A DNA stretch of 64,000 bases, taken from Sphingomonas sp. LY54 (GTDB lineage: Bacteria; Pseudomonadota; Alphaproteobacteria; Sphingomonadales; Sphingomonadaceae). Position numbers and translations under genes: made by a program. How positions within the stretch are numbered: the stretch's first letter is position 1; each line of letters begins with the position of its first letter. The notes beneath the pieces are model-generated. The model did no database searches. It saw nothing but the letters and a program-made list of their open reading frames with translations, and was not told the origin of the DNA. The stretch covers positions 1,509,501 through 1,573,500 of the forward strand of contig NZ_CP141588.1 in assembly GCF_035594035.1 (NCBI RefSeq). The letters are read 5' to 3'. Positions 9,055 to 16,740 of the stretch are shown here, in pieces.

Positions 9055-9063
9055 GCGGCGTCT

Positions 9064-9092
9064 ATAATAGTATTGCTCGCTAGTCCGCGCAA
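9064..9092 (-). promoter_or_regulatory. Candidate promoter of the small-protein/copA/copB operon
   Basis: On the minus strand TTGCGC (9087-9092) and TATTAT (9064-9069) are separated by exactly 17 bases. The predicted transcript start is only 3-5 bases from the ATG at 9054. No clear CueR-type dyad overlaps it. Confidence 0.45.
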
Positions 9093-9103
9093 CGGAGCCC
9101 GCC

Positions 9104-9508
9104 TCAGCCATCGGCCGGTTCGGCACTGGCGAGGTCGTCGAGGATCGGGCAATCGGGCCGCGCGTCGCCGTGGCAGTGACGGGCGAGCTCCTCGAGCGAG
9201 CGGCGCATGGCGCGGATCTCCCTCTCCTTGCGCTTCAGCTCCTCGGCCCGCGCATTGGCCAGCGCCTTGACGTCGGCGCTCGCGCGGCTGCGGTCCTGCC
9301 ACAAGGCCAGCAGCTGGCCGATCTCCTCGATCGGAAAGCCGAGATCGCGCGCGCGCCGGATGAAGCGCAGAGTGTGGACGTCGCGATCGTCATAGTCGCG
9401 ATAGCCCGACTCGCGCCGCTTCGCCTTCGGGATCAGGCCGATCGCCTCGTAATGGCGGATCATGCGCTGGCTGACGCCGGACTGCCCGGAAGCCTGGCCG
9501 ATATTCAT
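9104..9508 (-). CDS. cueR: CueR/HmrR-type MerR-family copper-responsive regulator
   Basis: A protein of 134 residues. The N-terminal MerR winged helix is [21 protein letters not shown] with [16 protein letters not shown]; a coiled-coil dimerisation helix follows. Near the C terminus CHGDARPDC gives two Cys separated by seven residues, the Cu(I)-binding loop spacing of CueR. It overlaps the end of the copper ATPase gene by 4 bases and so is co-transcribed with it. It probably activates the ATPase promoter, where a dyad is visible at 12000-12023. A much longer open frame upstream of this start is a shadow of the ATPase gene. Confidence 0.9.
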   Translation of the reverse strand: MNIGQASGQSGVSQRMIRHYEAIGLIPKAKRRESGYRDYDDRDVHTLRFIRRARDLGFPIEEIGQLLALWQDRSRASADVKALANARAEELKRKEREIRAMRRSLEELARHCHGDARPDCPILDDLASAEPADG

Positions 9509-11961
9509 GCCACCTTCTCCTGCGACTGCGGGCGCCAGCGGCGCAGCGTGAGCGCGTTGGCGACCACGCTGACGCTCGACAGCGCCATCGCCGCGCCCGC
9601 GACGACCGGGCTCAGATAACCAAGCGCGGCGAGCGGCAGGCCGACGACATTGTAGACGAACGCCCAGAACAGGCCTTGCCGGATCTTGGCATAAGTCCGG
9701 TCCGAAATCGCCATGGCGTCGGCGACGAGGCGGGGGTCGCCGCGCATCAGGGTGATGTCGGCGCTGTGCATGGCGACGTCGGTGCCGGTCGACATGGCGA
9801 TGCCGACATCGGCGGCGGCCAGCGCCGGCGCGTCGTTGACGCCGTCGCCGACCATCGCGACGGTGCGGCCCTCCGCCTTCAGCGCCGCGATCCGGGCGAC
9901 CTTGTCCTCGGGCAGCAGCTCGGCGAAGACCTGGTCGATGCCGAGCCGTGCCGCGACGGCAGCAGCGGCGCCGGCATTGTCGCCGCTCAGCATCGCGGTG
10001 CGGATGCCGCGGCGGTGGAGCGTTGCGATCGCGGCGGCGGCGGCCGGCTTGGGCTCGTCGCCGAATGCGAGCAAGCCGATCAGCCGCTTGCCCGGGGCGA
10101 GCTCGGCCAGCCACGACACGGTGCGCCCTTCCCCGGCCATCCGCTCCGCGGCCTCGGCCAGATCGGCCCGGGCAATCCCTTCCTCGTCGATCAGCCGGGT
10201 GCTGCCGAGGATGAGGCGCCTTTCCCCGACGGTGGCGGAAAGGCCGCGCCCCGGCAACGCCTGGAGGTCGACGGGCGCGGCCGCCGCGATGCCGCGATCG
10301 GCCGCGCGCGCCAGCACGGCACGCGCCAACGGATGCTCGCTGCCGGTTTGGAGCGACGCGGCGAGCGACAGCAATCGCTCTTCGTCGAAGCCTGCAGCCG
10401 GTACCGCCGCGACCAGCACCGGCCTGCCTTCGGTCAGCGTGCCGGTCTTGTCGAACACCACGGTGTCGACGCGGTGCGCGGTCTCCAGCGCCTCGACGTC
10501 CTTGATCAGTACCCCGGCCCGGGCGGCGACACCCGTGCCGGCCATGATCGCGGTCGGCGTGGCGAGGCCGAGCGCGCAAGGGCAGGCGATGACGAGTACC
10601 GCGACGGCATTCAGCAATGCGGCCTCGAGGCCGGCGCCGGCGACCAGCCAGCCCGCGAGCGTGACGAGAGCGATGCCGATCACGACCGGCACGAACACGC
10701 CGCTCACCTTGTCGACCAGCCGCTGGATCGGGGCCTTGGCGCCCTGCGCGCTTTCGACGAGCCGGACGATGCGGGCGAGCGCCGTCCCCGCGCCGATCGC
10801 GGTGGTGCGGACGAGGACGAGCCCTTCGCCGTTGATCGCGCCCCCAGTGACCTTGTCGCCGGCCGCCTTGGCGACCGGCAGGCTCTCGCCTGTCAGCATC
10901 GATTCGTCGGCGCTGGTCGCGCCTTCCACGATCACGCCGTCGACGGGGATGCGCTCGCCCGGGCGGATTCGGACGAGATCGCCGACCTTCACGCTCTCGA
11001 GCGGGACTTCCGATTCCGATCCGTCTGCGGCCAGCAGCCGCGCCCGGTCCGGACGCAGCGCCGCCAAAGCGCGGATCGCGGCCCCGGTCTGGCGCTTGGC
11101 ACGGCCCTCGAGCCACTTGCCGAGCAGCACCAGGGTGATCACGACCGCCGACGCTTCGAAATAATAATGGCCGTCCATGCCGCCGCCGCCCGGATGGGCG
11201 AGCAGTTGATAGAGGCTGAGGCCGAACGCGGCGGAGGTGCCGAGCGCGACCAGCAGGTCCATATTGCCGGTCCGCGCGCGCAGGGCGCTCCAGGCGCCGC
11301 GATAGAAGCGGGCGCCGAGCCAGAATTGCACCGGCGTCGCCAGCAGCAACTGCACCCAGCCGGGCACCTCCATCGCGATGCCGAAGGGCGCGAGAAGCAT
11401 CGGCAACACCAGCGGCAGGGACAAGACGGCCGCGATCAGGACGTGGCTTTTCTCCCGCGCGGCGGCCGCCTCGCGACGGGTTTCCTGGGCGTCGTCTTTC
11501 GGATCGGTCGCGTCCGCCGCCGGCGCGGCCGCATAGCCGGCCTTCTCAACGGCGGCGATCAGGGGCTCGACTGCGGCGGAGATGCTCTCGACATGCGCCC
11601 TTTCGGTGGCGAGGTTCACGTCCGCCTTGGTCACGCCCGGGACGGCGCGCAGCGCCTTTTCGACGCGGCCGGCGCAGGAGGCGCAGGTCATCCCCGAAAG
11701 GGCGAGCGTGAATGCGTGCCCGACCGGGCGGTAGCCGGCCTTGGCAATCGCTTCCGTGACGGCCGCGGCGTCGCCGCCGCCCGGGCCGAAGCGGACCTCC
11801 GCGCGCTCGGTGGCGAGATTGACGGCAACCTCGGCGACTCCCGGCACCTCGCCGATCGCGCGCTCGACCCGGCCGACGCAGGACGCGCAGCTCATTCCCT
11901 CGATAGCGACCGCAAGCGTGTCATCATTGGCCGATCCGCCGATCGTCTGCACCGCATCCAT
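9505..11961 (-). CDS. copA: Cu(I)-translocating P1B-type ATPase
   Basis: A protein of 818 residues. Two heavy-metal-associated domains carry GMSCASC (Cys 25, 28) and GMTCASC (Cys 93, 96). The transmembrane metal site [12 protein letters not shown] lies near residue 480, the phosphorylation motif DKTGTLTEG near 520, and [16 protein letters not shown] near 710. It exports Cu(I) from the cytoplasm at the inner membrane. The CueR-type gene follows with an ATGA overlap. The symbol copA is also widely used for the periplasmic oxidase encoded downstream, and these are different proteins. Confidence 0.95.
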   Translation of the reverse strand: MDAVQTIGGSANDDTLAVAIEGMSCASCVGRVERAIGEVPGVAEVAVNLATERAEVRFGPGGGDAAAVTEAIAKAGYRPVGHAFTLALSGMTCASCAGRVEKALRAVPGVTKADVNLATERAHVESISAAVEPLIAAVEKAGYAAAPAADATDPKDDAQETRREAAAAREKSHVLIAAVLSLPLVLPMLLAPFGIAMEVPGWVQLLLATPVQFWLGARFYRGAWSALRARTGNMDLLVALGTSAAFGLSLYQLLAHPGGGGMDGHYYFEASAVVITLVLLGKWLEGRAKRQTGAAIRALAALRPDRARLLAADGSESEVPLESVKVGDLVRIRPGERIPVDGVIVEGATSADESMLTGESLPVAKAAGDKVTGGAINGEGLVLVRTTAIGAGTALARIVRLVESAQGAKAPIQRLVDKVSGVFVPVVIGIALVTLAGWLVAGAGLEAALLNAVAVLVIACPCALGLATPTAIMAGTGVAARAGVLIKDVEALETAHRVDTVVFDKTGTLTEGRPVLVAAVPAAGFDEERLLSLAASLQTGSEHPLARAVLARAADRGIAAAAPVDLQALPGRGLSATVGERRLILGSTRLIDEEGIARADLAEAAERMAGEGRTVSWLAELAPGKRLIGLLAFGDEPKPAAAAAIATLHRRGIRTAMLSGDNAGAAAAVAARLGIDQVFAELLPEDKVARIAALKAEGRTVAMVGDGVNDAPALAAADVGIAMSTGTDVAMHSADITLMRGDPRLVADAMAISDRTYAKIRQGLFWAFVYNVVGLPLAALGYLSPVVAGAAMALSSVSVVANALTLRRWRPQSQEKVA

Positions 11962-11999
11962 TCGTCCGTCTCCTTACGCGAGTCGGCACCTATATGGTG

Positions 12000-12023
12000 C
12001 TTGACACAATGTCAGGGTCAAGG
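12000..12023 (-). promoter_or_regulatory. CueR-like operator/promoter of the copper ATPase gene
   Basis: On the minus strand CTTGAC and GTCAAG form a dyad (CTTGACCCTGACATTGTGTCAAG is the full stretch in two parts: CTTGACCCTGACATT, then GTGTCAAG). TTGACC can serve as -35 with a CATATA -10 about 19 bases downstream. A long 19-base spacer with a dyad in it is the hallmark of MerR-family promoters. It lies about 40 bases before the ATPase start. Confidence 0.55.
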
Positions 12024-12034
12024 CGGAGAAAGGA

Positions 12035-12087
12035 GTGTAAAGGACGCTTGACGTAAAGCAGGCTTTCCAGTAAAGCTCCCTTTACAC
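12035..12087. promoter_or_regulatory. Four-copy GTAAAG element upstream of the membrane protein/XRE operon
   Basis: GTAAAG occurs at 12037, 12053 and 12070 in direct orientation, 16-17 bases apart, and inverted (CTTTAC) at 12080. The outer copies extend to a perfect GTGTAAAGG/CCTTTACAC inverted pair. TTGACG at 12049-12054 and TAAAGC at 12071-12076 could be -35 and -10 with a 17-base spacer, so the element overlaps the promoter. It is a likely operator, possibly for the XRE regulator encoded at 12505. Confidence 0.6.
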
Positions 12088-12103
12088 AGCAAGGGGAGTT
12101 CCT

Positions 12104-12508
12104 GTGACACAACGGACTGCAATGAGGCGCTACAACCGGGCGGCGATCGTCCTCTGCCTCGCTTATGTCGTGCTGCTGTTCGCGGCCGAGATCGCGATCG
12201 GGAAATCGGGCCTGTCCGGACCGGCAGCCTACGGCGTCGCGATCCTGCCCGCGCTGCCGATCATCGGAATGTTCGGCGCGATCGGTCGCTATCTGATCGA
12301 GGAGAGCGACGAATATGTTCGCCTGCTCACCGTGCGGCAGACATTGGTTGCGTCGGGCCTGGCGCTGAGCGTGGCGACCGGATGGGGCTTCCTGGAAAGC
12401 TTCGACCTTGCGCCGCATTTCGACGCTTACTGGATCGCGGTGATCTGGTTCGCGGGGCTCGGTGTGGGGTCCTGCGTCAACAAGTTGCTGTGCAGGCGCG
12501 GGCTGTGA
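12104..12508 (+). CDS. Four-helix integral membrane protein of unknown function
   Basis: A protein of 134 residues with four predicted transmembrane segments, including IVLCLAYVVLLFAAEIAI, YGVAILPALPIIGMFGAIG and YWIAVIWFAGLGVGSCV, and an acidic EESDEYVRLLTVRQ loop between helices 2 and 3. It overlaps the following XRE gene by 4 bases (GTGA). Membrane protein/XRE pairs of this kind are widespread, and the membrane protein's function is mostly unknown. The GTAAAG element lies just upstream. Confidence 0.8.
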   Translation: MTQRTAMRRYNRAAIVLCLAYVVLLFAAEIAIGKSGLSGPAAYGVAILPALPIIGMFGAIGRYLIEESDEYVRLLTVRQTLVASGLALSVATGWGFLESFDLAPHFDAYWIAVIWFAGLGVGSCVNKLLCRRGL

Positions 12509-12714
12509 AGAACCGTCTGAAGGATCTGCGCGCGGAGCACGGATGGAGCCAGCAGGATCTGGGCGAGCGGCTCGCAATCTCGCGGCAGAGCGTCAACGCG
12601 ATCGAGAATGGCCGCTACGACCCCTCGCTCCCGCTCGCTTTCCGCATTGCCGACCTGTTCGGGCTCGCGATCGAAGACGTGTTCGCGCGCCCGTCCGGCG
12701 AGGCAGATGCCTAA
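12505..12714 (+). CDS. Small XRE-family transcriptional regulator
   Basis: A protein of 69 residues that is almost entirely one Cro/CI-type helix-turn-helix: MKNRLKDLRAEHGWSQQDLG, then AISRQSVNAIENGRYDPSLP and a LAFRIADLFGLAIEDVF dimerisation helix. The start is GTG at 12505, overlapping the stop of the membrane protein gene, so translation is coupled. It most likely represses its own operon through the GTAAAG repeats. The type resembles YozG-like regulators paired with membrane proteins. Confidence 0.88.
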   Translation: MKNRLKDLRAEHGWSQQDLGERLAISRQSVNAIENGRYDPSLPLAFRIADLFGLAIEDVFARPSGEADA

Positions 12715-12718
12715 GGCT

Positions 12719-12865
12719 TCAGCCCCGCCGCTTCGCCGAGAAATAGCCGTAGCCGGCGCCGACGACGGCCCCGACCAGCGGCCCCACGAACGGGACGGGA
12801 ATGGCGATCACAGCGCCGACGGCAGCCGCAATGGCAGTGCGCTTCGCAACAGGGTCCTCAAACAT
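12719..12865 (-). CDS. Small glycine-rich membrane protein, 48 residues
   Basis: The frame MFEDPVAKRTAIAAAVGAVI continues through IPVPFVGPLVGAVVGAGYGY to a basic end SAKRRG. A nearly perfect Shine-Dalgarno sequence, AGGAGGTAGAGG, lies just before the ATG at 12865. This makes a real gene likely despite the size. The Gly/Ala/Val-rich core looks like one or two membrane-spanning glycine-zipper helices. It is convergent with the XRE gene, with 4 bases between stop codons. Function is unknown; small helix-packing or membrane-stress proteins look like this. Confidence 0.7.
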   Translation of the reverse strand: MFEDPVAKRTAIAAAVGAVIAIPVPFVGPLVGAVVGAGYGYFSAKRRG

Positions 12866-12888
12866 GGCCTCTACCTCCTGATGATGGT

Positions 12889-12906
12889 GTATTATAGATA
12901 TAATAC
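12889..12906 (-). promoter_or_regulatory. AT-rich palindromic promoter region of the 48-residue protein gene
   Basis: GTATTATAGATATAATAC has exact 7-base arms around AGAT and contains TATAAT on the minus strand and TATTAT on the plus strand. It lies 24 bases upstream of the start at 12865. It stands out in very GC-rich surroundings. It could be a -10 region overlapped by an operator. Confidence 0.45.
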
Positions 12907-12937
12907 AGAGAATGCCATCGAAAAGGGATGCGGGGTC

Positions 12938-14545
12938 CTACCCGCCTCCCGGAGCCTTGGTGCCCATCGGACGGCTCTCCGGCGCAGCGGTTTCGCTCCG
13001 CGTGCCGCGCTTCCAGTCGATCCGGTAGAGGTCGAAACGGCGATCCGAGAGATTGCGCACCGTCCCTTCCGCGCGCGCCCAGGTGAGGTCGGCGAGATTC
13101 ACGTCGGCGATGGTCAGCGTCTCGATATTCTCGCTCGCTTCGGCAGCGACCCCGTCCCGCGCGAACGGGAAGTCGCACGGCGTGAGGATGCAGGACTGCG
13201 CATATTGCACGTCCATATTGTCGACGCCCGGGAGATTGCCGACATTGCCCGAAAGCACGACGAAGCACTGATTCTCGATCGCACGCGCCTGGGCGCAATA
13301 GCGCACCCGCATATAGCCCTGGCGGTTGTCGGTGCAGAACGGCACGAAGATGATCCGCGCGCCCTCGTCGACCAAGCGGCGCGCCAGCTCAGGAAACTCG
13401 CTGTCGTAACAGATCAGCACGCCGATCGGGCCGACGTCGGTCTGGATCACGTCGACCGAGCTGCCGCCCTTGATCTTCCACCAATAGGCCTCGTTCGGCG
13501 TCGGGTGGATCTTCTCCTGGGCGTGGACCGAGCCGTCGCGCAGGCAGACATAGGCGACGTTCTGGACGCTGCCGTCGTCGGTGCGCGTCGGATGCGACCC
13601 GCCGACGATGTTGATGTTGTAGCGCAGCGCCATACGCGAAAGCTCGGCGACGATCGGCGCGCGGTGCTCGGTCATCCGATCGATCGCCGCCATTGGCGAC
13701 AGCGTCTCGGTCTCGAAGGACAGCAACGACATCGTGAACAATTCGGGGAACACGACGAAGTCCGCACGATAGTCCGCGGCGACGTCGACGAAATATTCCA
13801 CATTCTGCACGAATTCGTCGAAATTCTTCACGGCGCGCGCTTGCAGCTGGACCGTGGCCAGCCGCACGCTCTCGACGCCGCGCGGAACGCGGAAGGCCGG
13901 CGGTTCGCTCGGGTCCACATAGGGGTTGCGCCACACCATGTGCGCGGCGAACCCGCCCGACGCGCGATCGAGCGGCAGATAGTCCTTCAGGACGCCGATC
14001 GGGGAGAAGCCGTTGGCGAGCTGGAAACCGATCACGGGATCGCGAAGCTTTCCCTCGCCGACCTGAGCGAGATAGTCCTCCGGATCGCCGACCTTCGACC
14101 TGGCACGGGCAAAGCCGGGCATGCGGCCGCCGAATACGATGCCGCGCAGTTCCAGCCGTTCGGCGAGCGCGCGGCGCGCCTCGTACAGGCGCTTGCCGAT
14201 CCGCAGGCCCCGCCGGCGCTCGTCGACCGCCATTTCGATGCCGTAGAGCCAGTCGCCGGTGGCGTCGTGGCGGCTCCCGAAGCCGTTGCCGGTGATCGTC
14301 GCCCAGTCGTGCGACCCGAGCGCGACCGCCTCGTCGATGCGAGACGACGCGCAATAGCCGACGATCGTGCCTTCCAGGACGGCGACGAACTGCCCCTCGG
14401 GGAAATTGTTGATCTGCCCGAGAATCTGTCCCGTGCTGTAATTCTCGATGCCGGGATAGGCGCGGCTGATCAGCGCCAGGATGCCCGGCGCATCCGTAGG
14501 AAGGGCATTGCGCACCTCCAGCCTGGCGGGGCTCTTGCGGGACAT
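12938..14545 (-). CDS. GNAT acetyltransferase-carbon-nitrogen hydrolase (nitrilase superfamily) fusion
   Basis: A protein of 535 residues. Residues about 10-200 are a GNAT domain (DAPGILALISRAYPGIENY; GIEMAVDERRRGLRIGKRLYE is the acetyl-CoA-binding stretch). Residues about 225-520 are a nitrilase domain with the Glu of VVFPELFTMS, the Lys of QEKIHPTPNE and the Cys of VLICYDSEFPELAR, so the catalytic triad is intact. It probably hydrolyses an amide and acts on an amino group of the same or a related substrate; the substrate is unknown. The start at 14545 has GAGGAG 7 bases upstream. Confidence 0.88.
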   Translation of the reverse strand: MSRKSPARLEVRNALPTDAPGILALISRAYPGIENYSTGQILGQINNFPEGQFVAVLEGTIVGYCASSRIDEAVALGSHDWATITGNGFGSRHDATGDWLYGIEMAVDERRRGLRIGKRLYEARRALAERLELRGIVFGGRMPGFARARSKVGDPEDYLAQVGEGKLRDPVIGFQLANGFSPIGVLKDYLPLDRASGGFAAHMVWRNPYVDPSEPPAFRVPRGVESVRLATVQLQARAVKNFDEFVQNVEYFVDVAADYRADFVVFPELFTMSLLSFETETLSPMAAIDRMTEHRAPIVAELSRMALRYNINIVGGSHPTRTDDGSVQNVAYVCLRDGSVHAQEKIHPTPNEAYWWKIKGGSSVDVIQTDVGPIGVLICYDSEFPELARRLVDEGARIIFVPFCTDNRQGYMRVRYCAQARAIENQCFVVLSGNVGNLPGVDNMDVQYAQSCILTPCDFPFARDGVAAEASENIETLTIADVNLADLTWARAEGTVRNLSDRRFDLYRIDWKRGTRSETAAPESRPMGTKAPGGG

Positions 14546-14573
14546 CACGCGCTCCTCTTCACCTGGAACCGGC

Positions 14574-14900
14574 TTATTTGCGGCTCTTTCGCGCCGCATA
14601 ACGGGCGTCGCGGGCCAGCTTCTTGTCGGCTTCGCTGAGAGGCGCGGGCGCAGAAGCGGCCTTCGACTGGACCTCGGCCTTGGCCGCGGCTTTGGCTTGC
14701 TTCGCGGCCTCGGCCGCCGCCTTCCTAGCAGCACGCTTTTCGGCCTCGGCTGCTTCCCGCTTCAGGCGCGCGGCCTGGCGTTCGGCAACGATCTCCTCGT
14801 CGACCGCCGGCTTCGCGCGCAGATTATCGAGCGCCTTCTGCTTGGCTTCCGCGGCCCGGCCGACCCTGTCTTGAAAAGACGGCCCACTATATGGCTTCAT
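14574..14900 (-). CDS. DUF6481 family protein, highly charged coiled coil
   Basis: A protein of 108 residues starting MKPYSGPSFQDRVGRAAEAK. It is dominated by Ala/Lys/Glu heptad-like sequence through the middle and ends in ARDARYAARKSRK. The N-terminal pattern and LRAKP element fit DUF6481, a family frequent in sphingomonads and rhizobia. The start at 14900 has AGGAACA just before it. A frame extending to 15011 is less likely. The basic coiled coil suggests nucleic acid or protein binding, but no role is known. Confidence 0.75.
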   Translation of the reverse strand: MKPYSGPSFQDRVGRAAEAKQKALDNLRAKPAVDEEIVAERQAARLKREAAEAEKRAARKAAAEAAKQAKAAAKAEVQSKAASAPAPLSEADKKLARDARYAARKSRK

Positions 14901-15123
14901 TGTTCCTGAGCTCCGGTTCAGTAACGTGTGGCGCACCGCGAGGGCAGATCGGTCCGCAGCGCCGGCGCGCTCTTGGACCGATCTCCGCACAAAGTCGATG
15001 TCGGCCGCCAAAGGTTCCCTTTAAGCGGGACGCATCCGGCAAGACGGCGCTCTCAGATGCAGGAGAGGCTGGACCCGGGGTCCGCCCTGACACGACAATA
15101 GCGCCTGCAGGGAGTTCGGGGAA

Positions 15124-15199
15124 TGGTGCCGCTTAGGTGACTCGAACACCTGACCCCATCATTACGAATGATGTGCTCTACCAGCTGAGCTAAAGCGGC
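15124..15199 (-). tRNA. tRNA-Thr, anticodon CGT
   Basis: Read on the minus strand, the acceptor arm GCCGCTT pairs with AAGCGGC and CCA is encoded. The D arm (GCTCAGCTGGTAGAGC), anticodon stem CATCA/TGATG with loop TTCGTAA, and T arm (TTCGAGT loop) are all canonical. The anticodon CGT reads the Thr codon ACG. It is 76 bases long. Confidence 0.95.
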
Positions 15200-15345
15200 T
15201 TATCCCGGCGGGCGGCGCAATATCAGCGGGCTTGCGGAAAGACAAGCGCCGCTTTTCGCGCTTTCCACGAACAGGCTTAACCGATTTGCAACCATGATGG
15301 GAGCAGGGTCCGGGCGGCACAGACTGGATGCGAGGACGGCGACTC

Positions 15346-16620
15346 ATGGACGAATTCCGGGCATTCGACGACGATGCCGACGCCGCCGGCGGTGACGTGG
15401 CCGCGATCGAGGCGCCGCCCGAGATCGGCACCGACGAGCGCCGCATGCATGTCCGCGCCTACAATTATTGGGTGTCGCTGCTCGACGGGCGCCCCTATCC
15501 GTCGATCGCCGACCTCGAGCCCGCCAATCTCGACGATTTCGGGCCGCACAGCGTCCTGCTCGATTTCACGCGCAGCACCGACAATCCCGTGGTCTCCTTC
15601 CTCGGCCGCGAACTGCGCGAGGCGTGCGGGCTGGCCGGCGACGTGCGCACCGTGGCCGACGTGCCGAGCCGTTCTCTGCTGTCGCGGCTCACCGACCATT
15701 ATCTCCAGATCATCGCCAATTGCGCGCCGATCGGCTTCGAGGCCGAGTTCGACGGCCAGAACGGCGCCAACACCATGTATCGCGGCATTTTGATGCCGCT
15801 CTCGTCGGACGGTGATTCGATCGACTTCATCTACGGCGTCATCAACTGGAAGGAAGTCGCCGACGGCGACACCGCCGCATCGATCGTCCGCCAGGCCGAC
15901 CGGTTGCTGAAGGCGCCGGTCCTCGCCAGCCCGGTCTGGGCCGACGGACCGCGCGCCGAGCCGCTCGACGCGCCGCCAGCGGCTGCGGTCGCCGAGGAAG
16001 ACGAGGACCAGCTCAATTTCGAGCTTGGCCCCGATGCCGGCCTTGCCGACCGGCTCTGCCTCGCCCGCGATTGCGCCGGAGCCCTGCAGGGGATCGAGGC
16101 GCGCAGCCGCGCCGCGCTCTACCGCACGCTCGGCCTCGCCTACGATTTCGCCCTCGCGGCCGACGACAATGAAGAAGATTATGCCGAGCTGCTCGACGAT
16201 GCCGGGCTGAAGGCCCAGGCGCGCGCGCCGATGACGCCGGTCGTCAAGCTCGTCTTCGGCGCCGAGTATGACAAGGGTCGCCTCACCGAATATGCCGCGG
16301 CCTTGAGCCACGGCCGGCGCCTCGGCATCGACGCCGGCGGGTTCGCCGCCTTGCTCGAAAGCTTCGAAGGCGGCCTCAAGGGCGTCGTCGCGGCCGAGCG
16401 CGCCGCCAAGCGGCCCGCGCCCAAGCCCGACCGCCGCGAGGCCGGCCGCGCCGCGCTGCGCCAGGCGCCGGCGCTGGCCGTGGTCGACGTCGAAGCGAAG
16501 GGCGGCGAGTTCGTCCTGTTGCTCGCCCGACGCCAGGCCGACGGGCGGCTCGCGATCGTCGCCCCGGTCGCGGAAGACGACAAGCTGATCGACCAGGCGA
16601 TCCGTAGGAGCGACGCCTGA
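15346..16620 (+). CDS. PAS_5-like domain protein of unknown function
   Basis: A protein of 424 residues. The N-terminal third, from YNYWVSLLDGRPYPSIADLEP through DFGPHSVLLDF and GVINWKEVAD, matches the PAS_5 type of small ligand-binding domain found in alphaproteobacterial proteins. The remainder is acidic, then Ala/Arg-rich, with no catalytic or DNA-binding motif visible. The start at 15346 is supported by GAGG about 10 bases upstream; an ATG at 15328 has none. It lies between a tRNA and the glutamate dehydrogenase gene. A sensory or scaffold role is a guess. Confidence 0.65.
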   Translation: MDEFRAFDDDADAAGGDVAAIEAPPEIGTDERRMHVRAYNYWVSLLDGRPYPSIADLEPANLDDFGPHSVLLDFTRSTDNPVVSFLGRELREACGLAGDVRTVADVPSRSLLSRLTDHYLQIIANCAPIGFEAEFDGQNGANTMYRGILMPLSSDGDSIDFIYGVINWKEVADGDTAASIVRQADRLLKAPVLASPVWADGPRAEPLDAPPAAAVAEEDEDQLNFELGPDAGLADRLCLARDCAGALQGIEARSRAALYRTLGLAYDFALAADDNEEDYAELLDDAGLKAQARAPMTPVVKLVFGAEYDKGRLTEYAAALSHGRRLGIDAGGFAALLESFEGGLKGVVAAERAAKRPAPKPDRREAGRAALRQAPALAVVDVEAKGGEFVLLLARRQADGRLAIVAPVAEDDKLIDQAIRRSDA

Positions 16621-16740
16621 CTCGTTAAGAGGCGCGTACGGGTCGTCCGGCCTTGCCCCCCTTGATCTCCCGGAGCATATAGCCCGGCATTCCAGCCGGC
16701 GCGCGCTAATGACCGGCGGTACGCCTTGGGAGCCTTCTAT

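Noticed and set aside
9104..11116. 670-codon open frame ending in the CueR-like protein
   Set aside because: Only the last 134 codons are a gene. The rest is an Arg/Gly-rich out-of-frame reading of the ATPase gene.
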